A stretch of DNA of 64,000 bases from Methanobacterium alkalithermotolerans (GTDB taxonomy: Archaea > Methanobacteriota > Methanobacteria > Methanobacteriales > Methanobacteriaceae): the NCBI RefSeq assembly GCF_018141185.1, contig NZ_CP058560.1:558001-622000 (forward strand), given 5' to 3'. A program made the translations under genes and the position numbers. This document shows, one piece after another, positions 26,762-35,783 of this stretch. The first letter of the stretch is position 1, and every line of letters begins with the position of its first letter. Under the pieces are notes generated by a model that searched no databases, was not told where the DNA came from, and saw only the letters and a program-made list of their open reading frames with translations.

Positions 26762-27094
26762 TTAAGCTATTTCCTGAATGGTGACTCCAAAGGTGTAGTA
26801 TGTTTCCCCTTCTGGAGATATTTCTTCCTTAAAGGGAGAAACTCCTTTGAAATAGGATTTAATATCACCACTATCAGCTATATTCATGGTGATAGGTTCC
26901 ATATCTGTAATATTTTCAAAGAAATCCTTTATTTTAGAAATTTCTTCTTTTTTGCCATTAAATTCCACCGTAATTGTACCGGTCTGGCGTATTTTTAATT
27001 TAACAATGTCTTGAATTACTTTTAGTTGATTTTCCCCTTTTTTGGAATTTCCACTGCTTTTTGTAAAAACCACTTTATCATCTAATTCACCCAT
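26762..27094 (-). CDS. Conserved hypothetical protein, 110 aa
   Basis: No family recognised. The acidic 110-residue soluble protein has a Lys/Gly-rich N-terminal linker (TKSSGNSKKGENQLKV), a likely alpha/beta fold with KIRQTGTITVEFNGKKEEI, and ends YYTFGVTIQEIA. No Cys, no signal peptide, no membrane segment. GGGGGAAA-type RBS precedes the ATG. It is transcribed alone, upstream of nothing obvious and downstream of the adenosine-specific kinase gene on the same strand. Confidence 0.6.
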   Translation of the reverse strand: MGELDDKVVFTKSSGNSKKGENQLKVIQDIVKLKIRQTGTITVEFNGKKEEISKIKDFFENITDMEPITMNIADSGDIKSYFKGVSPFKEEISPEGETYYTFGVTIQEIA

Positions 27095-27187
27095 TTTATT
27101 TCCCCCTTTTAATCAAGATTACTGATTTATATTATGTTTCTAAAAATATATAAAAATATTATAAATACTGCTAAAAACAGACTTATT

Positions 27188-27670
27188 TCATAGTTTATAG
27201 CCTATATCCCGTAAAAACTTCTTACGGTACAAGATATCATCTTTTGATTCTACTTTTTCCGGGCTAAAACCATCAATAACTCCAATTATACCTCGCCCCT
27301 GACTGCTTTCTACAATTAATACTTCCACTGGATTGGCAGTAGCACAAAATAGGTTCACCACTTCCGGGACACTTTTTATACGCTGGGTGACATTTATAGG
27401 AAAAGCGTTTTTCATATAAATTAAAAAAGAATGCCCCGCCCCTATTTCTCTCATCTTCTCGGTGGCTAATTTTTCCAGCTGAGGATCATTACCCGAGTAG
27501 CGAATGTAACAATCACCAGATGCTTCTGCAAAGGCCAAACCAAACTTAATACCTGGAACAGTGTTTACCAGGGCTTCATGCAGGTCCTCAACAGTTTTTA
27601 TAAAATGGCTCTGGCCTAAAATCAGGTTACAATCTTCAGGAACTTCCAGTTTTACTTTTTCTATCTGCAA
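27188..27670 (-). CDS. Adenosine-specific kinase-family protein (DUF355)
   Basis: The 160-residue protein matches the archaeal adenosine-specific kinase / DUF355 family. Conserved segments are GQSHFIKTVEDLHEALV (about 19-35), GIKFGLAFAEASGDCYIRY (about 40-58), FPINVTQRIKSVPEVVN and the C-terminal IDGFSPEKVESKDD. A member from Pyrobaculum was described as binding adenosine and AMP. A GGGGG-type RBS is close to the ATG. Kinase activity here is assumed from family only. Confidence 0.82.
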   Translation of the reverse strand: MQIEKVKLEVPEDCNLILGQSHFIKTVEDLHEALVNTVPGIKFGLAFAEASGDCYIRYSGNDPQLEKLATEKMREIGAGHSFLIYMKNAFPINVTQRIKSVPEVVNLFCATANPVEVLIVESSQGRGIIGVIDGFSPEKVESKDDILYRKKFLRDIGYKL

Positions 27671-27965
27671 TGAGTTACCCCCTCTGATATTAATAAAATG
27701 ACAGGAATATAAGTATGTGTTTTATATTAGTTAATCTTTAAAACTAAGTGTCTTAGCCGTGGATATATCCTTTATTTTAATATTTAATTTAATTTTAGCA
27801 TAAACCATTAATGAATTAATATAATTCATCTTAGTTATAAAAATTTTATTATAGGGAATAAAATAAAAATACTAATTACATTTAATTTTAGATATACCCT
27901 ATAATCATTGAACGGATTAATTCTCTAGTTGACATATTAAAAGTTTGTTAAAGGAGATATTAAGT
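27671..27965. promoter_or_regulatory. Divergent intergenic region between DUF355 and PII-like genes
   Basis: About 290 bp of very AT-rich DNA without an ORF. It holds AAAGGAGATA (about 27951-27960), which sets the PII-like start at 27966. A TATA candidate on the plus strand is the TTTAATTTTAGATATA stretch near 27880-27896. No GGAA-N8-TTCC NrpR-type operator was seen. Confidence 0.4.
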
Positions 27966-28316
27966 ATGGATGTGAAACCAAAATTTAAAGTCATATTTGC
28001 AATTGTTAAAGCAGAAATGGCCAGTGAAATTCTCGAAAAAGCATATGATGCTGGTGCAGAGGGAGGTACAATATTTTATGGTAGAGGAAAAAGCAAACAT
28101 GCCCCGGAAGAGTTTCTTGGTGTGCCAATTGAACCCAGAAAAGAAATAATAATGATATTAATTAATGAAAAATGTGCTACCAAAGTTCTTAAAACAGTGT
28201 TAGATGCAGGGAAATTAAATGAACCAGGAAGAGGATTAGCGTTTATAGTTAATGTAGATGCAATTGAAGGCATAAGTAATTATGGAAAAACAGGTTCTCT
28301 TCAAGATGAATTTTAA
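27966..28316 (+). CDS. PII-family signalling protein
   Basis: The 116-residue protein has the PII-like ferredoxin fold: FKVIFAIVKAEMASEILEKA, the T-loop-like region YGRGKSKHAPEEFLGVPIEP and a C-terminal GRGLAFIVNVDAIEGISN block. The Tyr51 uridylylation-site context of classical GlnB is absent, and no amtB lies alongside, so it is an orphan PII-like (possibly nucleotide- or bicarbonate-sensing) protein rather than a standard GlnK. ATG 27966 is used because AAAGGAGA is 6 nt upstream; a TTG at 27945 precedes that RBS. Confidence 0.8.
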   Translation: MDVKPKFKVIFAIVKAEMASEILEKAYDAGAEGGTIFYGRGKSKHAPEEFLGVPIEPRKEIIMILINEKCATKVLKTVLDAGKLNEPGRGLAFIVNVDAIEGISNYGKTGSLQDEF

Positions 28317-28543
28317 AATATATGCTGAAATAGGGGAAAAACTTAAAAAAAAAGTATCTAATTTTAAATAAGGTCATCTTAGAATAGATTAATTTAAATT
28401 AAAAATATTATATCAAGAAAATTCTTTTAGTTACCTATTATGATGGGGTTATTTTAATTAAATAGTGTTTTATTTATTTAAATAATTAAACAATCCATGA
28501 TATTCTAAGTGTTTAGTATGATTTAGAATAAGAGCTGGAAAAA
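28317..28543. other. AT-rich gap between PII-like and HEAT-repeat genes
   Basis: About 227 bp with no ORF and no visible structure; it should contain the HEAT-repeat gene promoter (TATA-like TTTATTTATTTAAATAA near 28470-28487). Confidence 0.4.
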
Positions 28544-29233
28544 ATGAGAGATGAAAATAATATTGAAGATTTAATAAAAGCTTTAAATGAGGGAAGCCAT
28601 AAGACTAAGGAAAAAGCAGCATACAAACTGGCAAATCTAGGAGATGAAAAAGCAGTTAAACCACTTTTAATTAACTTAAAAAATGAGAAATGGTCTGTTC
28701 GTAAAGCTGCAGCAATTGCCCTTGGAAGGATTGGAGATAAAAGAGCTTTAAAAGCATTGATAACTCTTTTAAATGATAATTACTGGCATGTGAGACAAAT
28801 AGCAGCAATGTCTCTTGGTTTAATAGGAGATAAACAAGCTATTGAACCAGTTATTCAAGCATTAAAAGATAAATGTTTAAATGTTAGATGTGAAGTCGTG
28901 CTTGTGCTTGGAGAACTAAATGATTTAAGAGCTGTAGAACCTCTAATGGAAATATTAAAAGAAAAAGATTGTCTATTAAGAGCATGCGAAGTCATTTCAC
29001 TTGGTAAATTAGGTGATTCCGCAGCAATACCTGCACTTGCAGGGAGTTTGAATGATGAAAATTATTTTGTAAGAGTTAATGCAGCTAATACCTTGGGAAT
29101 GATTGGAAATCAATCCTCTATTGCTTACCTTAAATCATCACTTGAAAATTCAAATGGTGAATCTCAAGGATATGAAAATGCTCTAAAAAATGCAATTGAA
29201 AAAATTAAGGCCAAAACAAGTAATCGGTTTTAA
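28544..29233 (+). CDS. HEAT-repeat (PBS-lyase type) protein
   Basis: The 229-residue all-helical protein is built of about six HEAT repeats of roughly 31 residues. Each is recognised by the [VI]RxxAAxALGxIGDxxAVxPL-like pattern, for example KWSVRKAAAIALGRIGDKRA and YWHVRQIAAMSLGLIGDKQA. Such proteins are scaffolds or, in some bacteria, bilin lyases. Methanogens make no phycobilins, so a protein-binding role is more likely. It is next to a PII-like gene; a link is not shown. Confidence 0.88.
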   Translation: MRDENNIEDLIKALNEGSHKTKEKAAYKLANLGDEKAVKPLLINLKNEKWSVRKAAAIALGRIGDKRALKALITLLNDNYWHVRQIAAMSLGLIGDKQAIEPVIQALKDKCLNVRCEVVLVLGELNDLRAVEPLMEILKEKDCLLRACEVISLGKLGDSAAIPALAGSLNDENYFVRVNAANTLGMIGNQSSIAYLKSSLENSNGESQGYENALKNAIEKIKAKTSNRF

Positions 29234-29276
29234 AGGCTTAAAAATTATTTATACTGTTACACTTCCAATATTCATC

Positions 29277-30473
29277 TCATTTTTTTTCTGATTCTTTAAT
29301 AGACAATCCTAAATATCGGGCAAATAAGTTAATAGTTGAACCCTGTATGAGTGCGGAAGTTATAGTGATAAAGAAAACTATATTAAAGATCATATCTGCA
29401 CCTTCTATTCCTGCAACAATAGGAAATGTTGCTAATATAATGGGAACTGCGCCTTTAATTCCCACCCATGAAATTAAAAGTTGATCTTTTAATCCAACTT
29501 TAAAAGGTAAAAGACATAAAAAGACAGCAATAGGCCTTGCAACCAGGATTAAGAAAAAAGAAATTAATACCCCTATCCCTATTACAGGAATGATTTGGGA
29601 GGGAAAAACCAGAAGTCCTAATATTAGAAACATACTAATTTGCATTAGCCATGCTATTCCATCAAAGAAAGGTACTTGAATTGTTTTTTGAACAAAAGAA
29701 TTATTTCCCAGTATTAATGCAGCAATATAAACACTTAAAAATCCATTACCTCCCACCAAATAGGTTGCGGAATAAGTTAAAAATGCTAAAGTGATAGTTA
29801 ATACTAGATAAAGGCCGGCGATATTAAGATTAATATTATTAATAAGTTTTACAATTATTTTCCCAAAAATAACACCAAAGATAACCCCAAGCCCGAGTGA
29901 TTGTATAAGCAAGAGTATCATGGCTTCAATAGAAGTTGTCGGATTTAGAATAAGAAATATGAAGGTGGTGGTTAAGAAATAGGCCATAGGGTCGTTACTT
30001 CCACTTTCAAGTTCAAGTGTAGGTTCTATATTATTTTTTAAACCTTCCTTTTTAGAGCGGAAAATAGAAAATATTGCTGCAGCATCAGTAGAGGATATAA
30101 TTGAACCTATTAATAGGGAAAATAATAAAGGAAGCTTAAAAGCCAGATTAATAAATAATCCAACTGCAATTGCTGTTATAAAAACACCCAGGGTTGAAAG
30201 AGTTAATCCTCTCCAAAGAATTGGCCTAACATCAGACCATTTTGTGTCTAGTCCTCCAGAAAAAAGAATAATTATAAGTGCAAATGTACCTACATATTGT
30301 GTAATATCCGGATTATCAAAATAAATCCTCCCTATACCCTCAGAACCAGCTAATATTCCTATTAAAAGAAAGAAGAGTAGTGATGGAATTCCAAGCCGGT
30401 ATGAAGTTTTGCTCATAATTATACTCATTAAAATCAAAATAGAGCCTAATAATATAAGCTGTTCAAAGGTCAT
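29277..30473 (-). CDS. Cation/proton antiporter (CPA-type)
   Basis: The 398-residue integral membrane protein has about 12-13 TM helices. Family landmarks are GILAGSEGIGRIYFD near residue 40, LFSGGLDTKW (about 72-81), the SSTDAAAIFS membrane-centre motif (about 126-135), ESGSNDPMAYFL (about 155-166) and SWVGIKGAVPIILAT. The Asp in these motifs carries protons and cations. It resembles NhaP/K+(Na+)-proton antiporters but lacks the C-terminal TrkA-type regulatory domains. Role: pH and ion homeostasis. Confidence 0.9.
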   Translation of the reverse strand: MTFEQLILLGSILILMSIIMSKTSYRLGIPSLLFFLLIGILAGSEGIGRIYFDNPDITQYVGTFALIIILFSGGLDTKWSDVRPILWRGLTLSTLGVFITAIAVGLFINLAFKLPLLFSLLIGSIISSTDAAAIFSIFRSKKEGLKNNIEPTLELESGSNDPMAYFLTTTFIFLILNPTTSIEAMILLLIQSLGLGVIFGVIFGKIIVKLINNINLNIAGLYLVLTITLAFLTYSATYLVGGNGFLSVYIAALILGNNSFVQKTIQVPFFDGIAWLMQISMFLILGLLVFPSQIIPVIGIGVLISFFLILVARPIAVFLCLLPFKVGLKDQLLISWVGIKGAVPIILATFPIVAGIEGADMIFNIVFFITITSALIQGSTINLFARYLGLSIKESEKK

Positions 30474-30519
30474 GGTATATCATTATATTTTTTTTCTTAA
30501 AAATATTTCTTAAAAATAG

Positions 30520-30527
30520 TTATTTTA
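30520..30527. repeat. Target-site duplication, left copy
   Basis: TTATTTTA abuts the left inverted repeat and is repeated exactly at 31885-31892. An 8-bp duplication shows insertion by transposition and little change since. Confidence 0.85.
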
Positions 30528-31884
30528 GGCACTGTCAAAAACTTGGGGGTTTTTGATTTTATGTTTTTGATAAAAAATTTTTAAATTCTTCTAAAAACCC
30601 GTTATTTTATAAAATAGAAACCTAAAAACTTTTATAATAAATGGAGCATAGTATTTTGCATGCAAAAAACAAAAACACTTGCTCCAATTACTGATTTGTT
30701 TGATCCAAGTTATAAACTTTCCTATTTTTGCGAAGGTTTGTCAAAATATGTTGAAAATCAACTAAAATCCTGCAAAAAAGAATATAAAGTATCTAAAACA
30801 TTAAAAACATGGCATAAAAAAGATATTTTTCATATTGAGATGTTGGAAGCCTTTTGTCCGGAATGTTTCACCAGATCCGTGATCAAAAATGGTGTTAAAG
30901 GAAGAAAACTCATATTTTATAATAAAAAAAAGATTAAAACCGAAATTCAAGCATATAAATGCAAAAAATGTAATAAAAAATTTAATACAGATATATCAGA
31001 ACTTATTGAGAATAATAGTAATTTCACGCGTGATTTTAAGAGTAAATGTCTTGAATTAGTAGGTTTATTCTTTGGATCATTGCGTAACGTTGCTTATAAA
31101 GTTAAAAAAGACACAGGAATCCATATTTCACATCAAACAATTGAAAACTGGATCCTTGAATATAAAAATAAAAAAAAAGATTCTAAATATCGTTATTCGG
31201 GATATTACATTTTTGATGTAGAGTGGGTTAAAATTAAAGGTGTATGGAATTACCGATTCACTTTAATCGACAGTAAACAGGATATTATTGTTGCAGACAA
31301 AATATACTCTAAAGAGAATTCTAAGAACATCAAAGAGTTTTTAGATCAAAATACTCGAAATAAAAATAGAATTGCCATTACCACTGATTTAGATGAGAAA
31401 TATAAACCAATTATCGAAGAATTAGGGTTTAAACACCAATGGTGTTTATTTCACACATTTAAAAACTTTAACAAAATCATAAAGAACTATATTAAACAAA
31501 ATAAAGTATCAAAAGAAGAAATAAACAAAATAAAAGAAGAAAAAGAAGAAATATTCAATTTATTTCAAGTTGGATCATTAAAAAATGCTAGAAATAAATT
31601 TAACCAAGTTTTAGTTAAAATTAAAGAGTATTCGAAGATTATTCAATTTATTATCATTAATTCGTTGCGTCCTTACTTTAAAACTTTCTTCGCGTTCTTA
31701 GATGATAAAAATATCCAGCGAACATCTAACAAAATAGAAAACATCTTTCAAAAAACCTTTCCTAAAAGTGTTAAGAAGCTAATGAAGATTAAAAATGGTG
31801 TAATGTCACGAATAAACATCAGAAAAGAAATTCAGTATCAGAAAAAGGTTTTCGACAATTAACCCCCAAGTTTTTGACAGAGCC
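30528..31884 (+). mobile_element. Complete insertion sequence, 1357 bp
   Basis: The element has 24-bp terminal inverted repeats, GGC[A/T]CTGTCAAAAACTTGGG followed by GGTT (30528-30551 and the complement at 31861-31884), with one mismatch at position 4. An identical 8-bp duplication TTATTTTA flanks it. It carries one transposase gene. The GG-starting ends and 8-bp duplication occur in the ISL3, IS6 and ISM1-type (ISNCY) groups; the family is not settled. It sits between the antiporter and the LPG-synthase-like gene and breaks neither. More AT-rich than most of the window. Confidence 0.92.
30660..31862 (+). CDS. DDE-type transposase
   Basis: The 400-residue transposase has an N-terminal zinc-finger-like region (C at FCPEC and CKKCNKK, about 75-107), a helix-turn-helix (GSLRNVAYKVKKDTG and ISHQTIENWILEY), and a catalytic core. 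The likely DDE residues are D in YIFDVEWVKIKG, D in AITTDLDEKY and E in SNKIENIFQ. The gene extends two bases into the right inverted repeat and appears intact. Very Lys- and Asn-rich, reflecting high AT content. Confidence 0.9.
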   Translation: MQKTKTLAPITDLFDPSYKLSYFCEGLSKYVENQLKSCKKEYKVSKTLKTWHKKDIFHIEMLEAFCPECFTRSVIKNGVKGRKLIFYNKKKIKTEIQAYKCKKCNKKFNTDISELIENNSNFTRDFKSKCLELVGLFFGSLRNVAYKVKKDTGIHISHQTIENWILEYKNKKKDSKYRYSGYYIFDVEWVKIKGVWNYRFTLIDSKQDIIVADKIYSKENSKNIKEFLDQNTRNKNRIAITTDLDEKYKPIIEELGFKHQWCLFHTFKNFNKIIKNYIKQNKVSKEEINKIKEEKEEIFNLFQVGSLKNARNKFNQVLVKIKEYSKIIQFIIINSLRPYFKTFFAFLDDKNIQRTSNKIENIFQKTFPKSVKKLMKIKNGVMSRINIRKEIQYQKKVFDN

Positions 31885-31892
31885 TTATTTTA
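31885..31892. repeat. Target-site duplication, right copy
   Basis: TTATTTTA immediately after the right inverted repeat; identical to 30520-30527. Confidence 0.85.
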
Positions 31893-32032
31893 ATGTATTA
31901 ATAGATAAAATAAATATTTAATCTAAATATAGTAATTTTAATAAATCAAAGAAAATCAGGGAGTTTATTTTTTCTTGGTTTTCAATTTTATTCACGTTAG
32001 CTAGCCAGAATAAATATTAATTGTTGAGGAAA

Positions 32033-32064
32033 ATTACTATAATAGTATGGTAACCTATAGTAAT
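32033..32064. promoter_or_regulatory. Inverted repeat upstream of the LPG-synthase-like gene
   Basis: ATTACTATA and TATAGTAAT, perfect 9-bp arms, 14 bp apart, end 21 bp before the ATG at 32086. This is an operator or leader hairpin position. The AGTAAT half-site also occurs in the repeat at 6834-6857, which may be coincidence in AT-rich DNA. Confidence 0.35.
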
Positions 32065-32085
32065 AATTAAATAAAGAGATTGAAG

Positions 32086-33102
32086 ATGCGATATAAAACT
32101 TTAGTACTGTTATTAATGGGGATTGGAACTCTTATTGGAATGATCCTATTTATAGGACCCGGTAATATTGAAAGTGCTATTAAAATGGCTAATTCGTCAT
32201 ATATCGCTTTTGCAGTACTTATCCAGTTTGTCATTTATGGTTTATGGACCTGGAGATGGTCCATAAATATAAATGCTGTCCATATACCTATAAAAAAAAT
32301 ACATGTTTTTCCAATGGTAATGGTAGGTATGGCTGTAAATAACATTACTCCCAGCGCACGGGGAGGTGGAGAACCTGTAAGAGGTTATATCCTTAGCAAA
32401 TATTCAGGTTCTTCATTTGAAAAATCATTTGCAACAGTAATAGCCGATAGAGGACTTGATACATTCCCATTCATAGTTTTAGCAATAATTACTATAGTTG
32501 GTGCTGTTTTTTATTTAAATCTGCCAGATTATGCAATATATGCTCTTATACTTGCAGTTATAGTTTTATCTACACTCTTTTTAATAGTGATTTATATGTC
32601 ATTTAACCTTGAATTTGGGCATAAAGTATCATTATGGATTGTAGGTCTGATAAAAAAGTTTTCTAAAAAAGATCACAGCCAGCTGGAAGAAAAAGCTGTA
32701 AATTCAATCAATAATTTCCAGGCCAGTATGCGAATAATGATCAAAAATAGAAACGTCATATTATACAGTATACCCATATCTTTTCTAATATGGATTTTAG
32801 AAATATTCAGAGTATATCTAATATTTTCTGCATTTAATGTAGAAATATCCTTTTTGATTATTGCACAGGTATTTATAATATCTACTTTAATTGGATTGAT
32901 CCCTCTTCTTCCCGGTGGTTTAGGTGCCATTGACGGAGTTATGATACTCTTATTTTCTGCTGCAGGTGTTCCACCATCAATAAGCGCAGCCGCAACTCTT
33001 GTTGAACGTTTTGTATCGCTTTGGATGACCTCAATTATTGGTATTGCTATGATTCCTTATTTTGGAACAACTTTAATTAAAAGGATAACAAAAAAAGTAT
33101 AA
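32086..33102 (+). CDS. Lysylphosphatidylglycerol synthase TM-region (UPF0104/YbhN-type) membrane protein
   Basis: The 338-residue membrane protein has about eight TM helices of the LPG_synthase_TM type. It contains AVNNITPSARGGGEPVRGYI (about 84-103), ADRGLDTFPF and the C-terminal LIPLLPGGLGAIDGV (about 267-281), both conserved in the family. It lacks the cytosolic transferase domain of bacterial MprF, so it is a flippase-like or unknown lipid-handling protein. ATG 32086 is preferred to a TTG two codons earlier. Confidence 0.85.
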   Translation: MRYKTLVLLLMGIGTLIGMILFIGPGNIESAIKMANSSYIAFAVLIQFVIYGLWTWRWSININAVHIPIKKIHVFPMVMVGMAVNNITPSARGGGEPVRGYILSKYSGSSFEKSFATVIADRGLDTFPFIVLAIITIVGAVFYLNLPDYAIYALILAVIVLSTLFLIVIYMSFNLEFGHKVSLWIVGLIKKFSKKDHSQLEEKAVNSINNFQASMRIMIKNRNVILYSIPISFLIWILEIFRVYLIFSAFNVEISFLIIAQVFIISTLIGLIPLLPGGLGAIDGVMILLFSAAGVPPSISAAATLVERFVSLWMTSIIGIAMIPYFGTTLIKRITKKV

Positions 33103-33378
33103 TGTTTTCCAATAAAAAACCAATAAAGATTACATGTTTTTTATAACTGGACGATTATTTTCAAATAAATAGGGTATTTCTCACCAGGACAAAGCTAACT
33201 TATTTATTGGCAATTAGAGATTAATGAAAATTATTGAAAGCCGGTAAAATTAAAATAGTTCCCCTAATAAAAAAATTTATTAAAACTAGCCAGAAGACCA
33301 TTAAAAAAATAATCCTGGCTTAAGATGAGTATCTAATTTACATTATTGGGATAGTTTATACACTCTGGAGGTGTTATC
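33103..33378. promoter_or_regulatory. Intergenic region upstream of the XRE-cupin operon
   Basis: About 275 bp, no ORF. Near the right end are TATA-like TTTATACA (33355-33362) and GGAGGTG (33366-33372), the RBS for the XRE-cupin gene. No clear inverted repeat was found. Confidence 0.4.
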
Positions 33379-33933
33379 ATGCAGGAGAAATCAAAAGAAA
33401 TAGGTGCACGGGTAATGGAGATGAGAAAAATATCCCAGATAACCGACAGTGAAATGGCAGATTTCCTTAACATGCCCTTAGAGACTTATAATAAATACGA
33501 ATCTGGTGAAAAGGACATACCAGCCAGCGTGCTTTATGAAATTGCCCATAAATTTAAGGTTGATTTGGGGCTGCTACTTACTGGAGAAGAAACCAGGATG
33601 CATATCTTCAGTGTAACCCGTAAAAATAAAGGAGTGGCGGTGGAAAGACAGAAGCAGTATAAATACGAAAATTTAGCTGAAAAATTCATTCATAAAAAAG
33701 CAGAACCATTTATTGTTACGGTAGAACCCCAAAGTAAGTCTAAAAAACCCTCCACCAATTCCCATCCCGGACAGGAATTTAACTATGTTTTAGAGGGTAG
33801 TATGAAAATTTATATCCATAACCATGAAATAGTGCTAAATGAAGGAGATTCCATTTTCTTTGATTCATCCTATCAACATGCTATGGAGGCTTTAAATGGA
33901 AAGCCAGCCAGGTTTTTAGCCATGGTAATGTAA
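33379..33933 (+). CDS. XRE-family regulator with C-terminal cupin domain
   Basis: The 184-residue protein has an N-terminal HTH (about 10-65, with ITDSEMADFLNMPLETYNKYESGEK) and a C-terminal cupin fold (about 100-184, HPGQEFNYVLEGSMKIYIHN and NEGDSIFFDSSYQHAMEAL). Such XRE-cupin proteins sense a small ligand and control the neighbouring pathway genes. It is the first gene before the acyl-CoA synthetase and vorCBA, so it likely regulates acid activation and oxoacid metabolism. GGAGGTG 6 nt before the ATG is a strong RBS. Confidence 0.88.
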   Translation: MQEKSKEIGARVMEMRKISQITDSEMADFLNMPLETYNKYESGEKDIPASVLYEIAHKFKVDLGLLLTGEETRMHIFSVTRKNKGVAVERQKQYKYENLAEKFIHKKAEPFIVTVEPQSKSKKPSTNSHPGQEFNYVLEGSMKIYIHNHEIVLNEGDSIFFDSSYQHAMEALNGKPARFLAMVM

Positions 33934-33960
33934 ATAATATTGATTATAGAGGTGTTTTAA

Positions 33961-35631
33961 ATGTCTTCTTTACTTAAAGAATTTGTTAATAAGGTTGATT
34001 TTGATTCCTATAACGATTTCAATGATAATTTCAGGATAGTGGTCCCTGAATCATTTAATTTTGCCTATGATGTGGTGGATCGCTATGCAGAAGAAAAACC
34101 GGACAAGGTGGCCCTGGTGTGGTGTGATGATCATGGCCAGGAAAAAATATTCACCTTCCAGGATATGCAGACCTATTCTAATAAAGCTGCTAATTTCTTT
34201 AAAAAATGTGGAATTAAAAAGGGAGATCGGGTGATGCTCACCCTTAAAAGCAGATATGAATTCTGGTTTTCCATTCTGGGACTGCACAAGATTGGAGCCA
34301 TTACTATCCCTGCCACCCACATGTTAAAGGCTAAAGATATTGTGTACCGCATAGAAAAAGCTAAAATAAAGATGGTGGTATGTATTGGTGAAGACGGAGT
34401 CCCGGAAAACTTTGATAAAGCTCAAGAAAAACTTGAAACCCCGGTAATTAAATCTATGGTAGGGGATGAAGATCGGGACGGCTATTTGAACTTCCGAAAG
34501 GAAATAGAAGAAGCTTCCCCTATTTTTATTCCTGGTGAAGATGAAAAATCCATAAAAAACAGCGATGTCTCCCTGGTTTATTTTTCTTCCGGGACTACAG
34601 GGATGCCTAAAATGATACAACATGATTTCACATATCCTTTAGGCCATATCATAACTGCCAAATACTGGCAAAATGTTAAAGAAGGTGGTGTGCATTACAC
34701 CGTAGCAGATACTGGCTGGGCCAAGGCCATGTGGGGGCAAATCTATGGGCAATGGATTGCTGGAAGTGCAGTATTTGTCTATGATTATGATCGTTTTGAT
34801 GCAGGTAAAATGCTGGAAAAGTCAAGTCAATATGGAGTAACCACTTTTTGTGCTCCCCCCACCATTTACCGATTTTTGATTAAAGAAGATCTCAGAGAGT
34901 ATGATTTATCCAGCATAGAATACGCAGTAACGGCCGGAGAGCCCTTGAACCCGGAGGTATACAATAAGTTCTATGAGTTTACTGGATTGAAATTAAGGGA
35001 GGGTTTTGGTCAAACCGAATGTGTGGTTTGTATTGCCAACTTCCCCTGGCTGGAACCCCGCCCGGGATCCATGGGTAAGCCTTCTCCCGGTTATAAGATT
35101 GAACTTTTAGATAAGAATCTCCATCAGGTGGATGTAGGTGAAGAAGGAGAAATAGTAATGAATACCATTGCAGGTAAACCACTGGGTTTATTTGATGGTT
35201 ACTATCGTGATGAGGAAAAAACCAGCCAGGTATGGTATGATGATTATTACCATACCGGTGATACGGCCTGGATGGATGAAGATGATTATCTGTGGTTTGT
35301 AGGTAGAACTGATGATATGATAAAAAGTTCTGGTTACCGGATAGGGCCCTTCGAAGTCGAAAGTGCGGTTATTTCCCACCCCTCAGTACTGGAGTGTGCT
35401 ATTACTGGATATCCTGATCCAGTTAGAGGTCAGGTAGTTAAAGCTACCGTAGTTCTCTCCAGGGGTTATGAACCCTCGGATGAATTAAAAAAAGAAATTC
35501 AGGATCATGTGAAAAAAGTAACCGCCCCCTATAAATATCCCCGGGTAGTCGAATTCGTGGAGGAACTACCTAAAACCATAAGTGGAAAAATTAGAAGAGT
35601 GGAAATTAGAAGCGAAGATCAGATAGAATAG
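33961..35631 (+). CDS. AMP-forming acyl-CoA synthetase
   Basis: The 556-residue ANL-superfamily enzyme forms acyl-CoA from a carboxylic acid, ATP and CoA through an acyl-adenylate. The P-loop-like motif is VYFSSGTTGMPKM (about 201-213), followed by YTVADTGWAKAMW, GFGQTECVV (about 346-354), YHTGDTAWMDEDDYLWFVGR and the C-terminal KTISGKIRR with its catalytic Lys. It resembles medium/branched-chain acyl-CoA synthetases. The neighbours suggest it supplies acyl-CoA to the 2-oxoacid:ferredoxin oxidoreductase. Substrate not proven. Confidence 0.9.
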   Translation: MSSLLKEFVNKVDFDSYNDFNDNFRIVVPESFNFAYDVVDRYAEEKPDKVALVWCDDHGQEKIFTFQDMQTYSNKAANFFKKCGIKKGDRVMLTLKSRYEFWFSILGLHKIGAITIPATHMLKAKDIVYRIEKAKIKMVVCIGEDGVPENFDKAQEKLETPVIKSMVGDEDRDGYLNFRKEIEEASPIFIPGEDEKSIKNSDVSLVYFSSGTTGMPKMIQHDFTYPLGHIITAKYWQNVKEGGVHYTVADTGWAKAMWGQIYGQWIAGSAVFVYDYDRFDAGKMLEKSSQYGVTTFCAPPTIYRFLIKEDLREYDLSSIEYAVTAGEPLNPEVYNKFYEFTGLKLREGFGQTECVVCIANFPWLEPRPGSMGKPSPGYKIELLDKNLHQVDVGEEGEIVMNTIAGKPLGLFDGYYRDEEKTSQVWYDDYYHTGDTAWMDEDDYLWFVGRTDDMIKSSGYRIGPFEVESAVISHPSVLECAITGYPDPVRGQVVKATVVLSRGYEPSDELKKEIQDHVKKVTAPYKYPRVVEFVEELPKTISGKIRRVEIRSEDQIE

Positions 35632-35783
35632 TAAAATCATTTATCTGGATTCTATAAACCACTTAATTATAAAAAAATTCTAAATTGATTAAGGTTGTGA
35701 GTATGCTCACCTACCGGATTCATTTATCCTTAGATAAATACTAAATTATATTCAGAGATAATAAATTTTGAGAAGGATTATAT
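35632..35783. promoter_or_regulatory. Intergenic region before vorC
   Basis: About 150 bp. TATA-like TAAATTATATTC (about 35742-35753) and AGAAGGAT (35770-35777) lie upstream of vorC. An internal promoter is likely. Confidence 0.4.
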
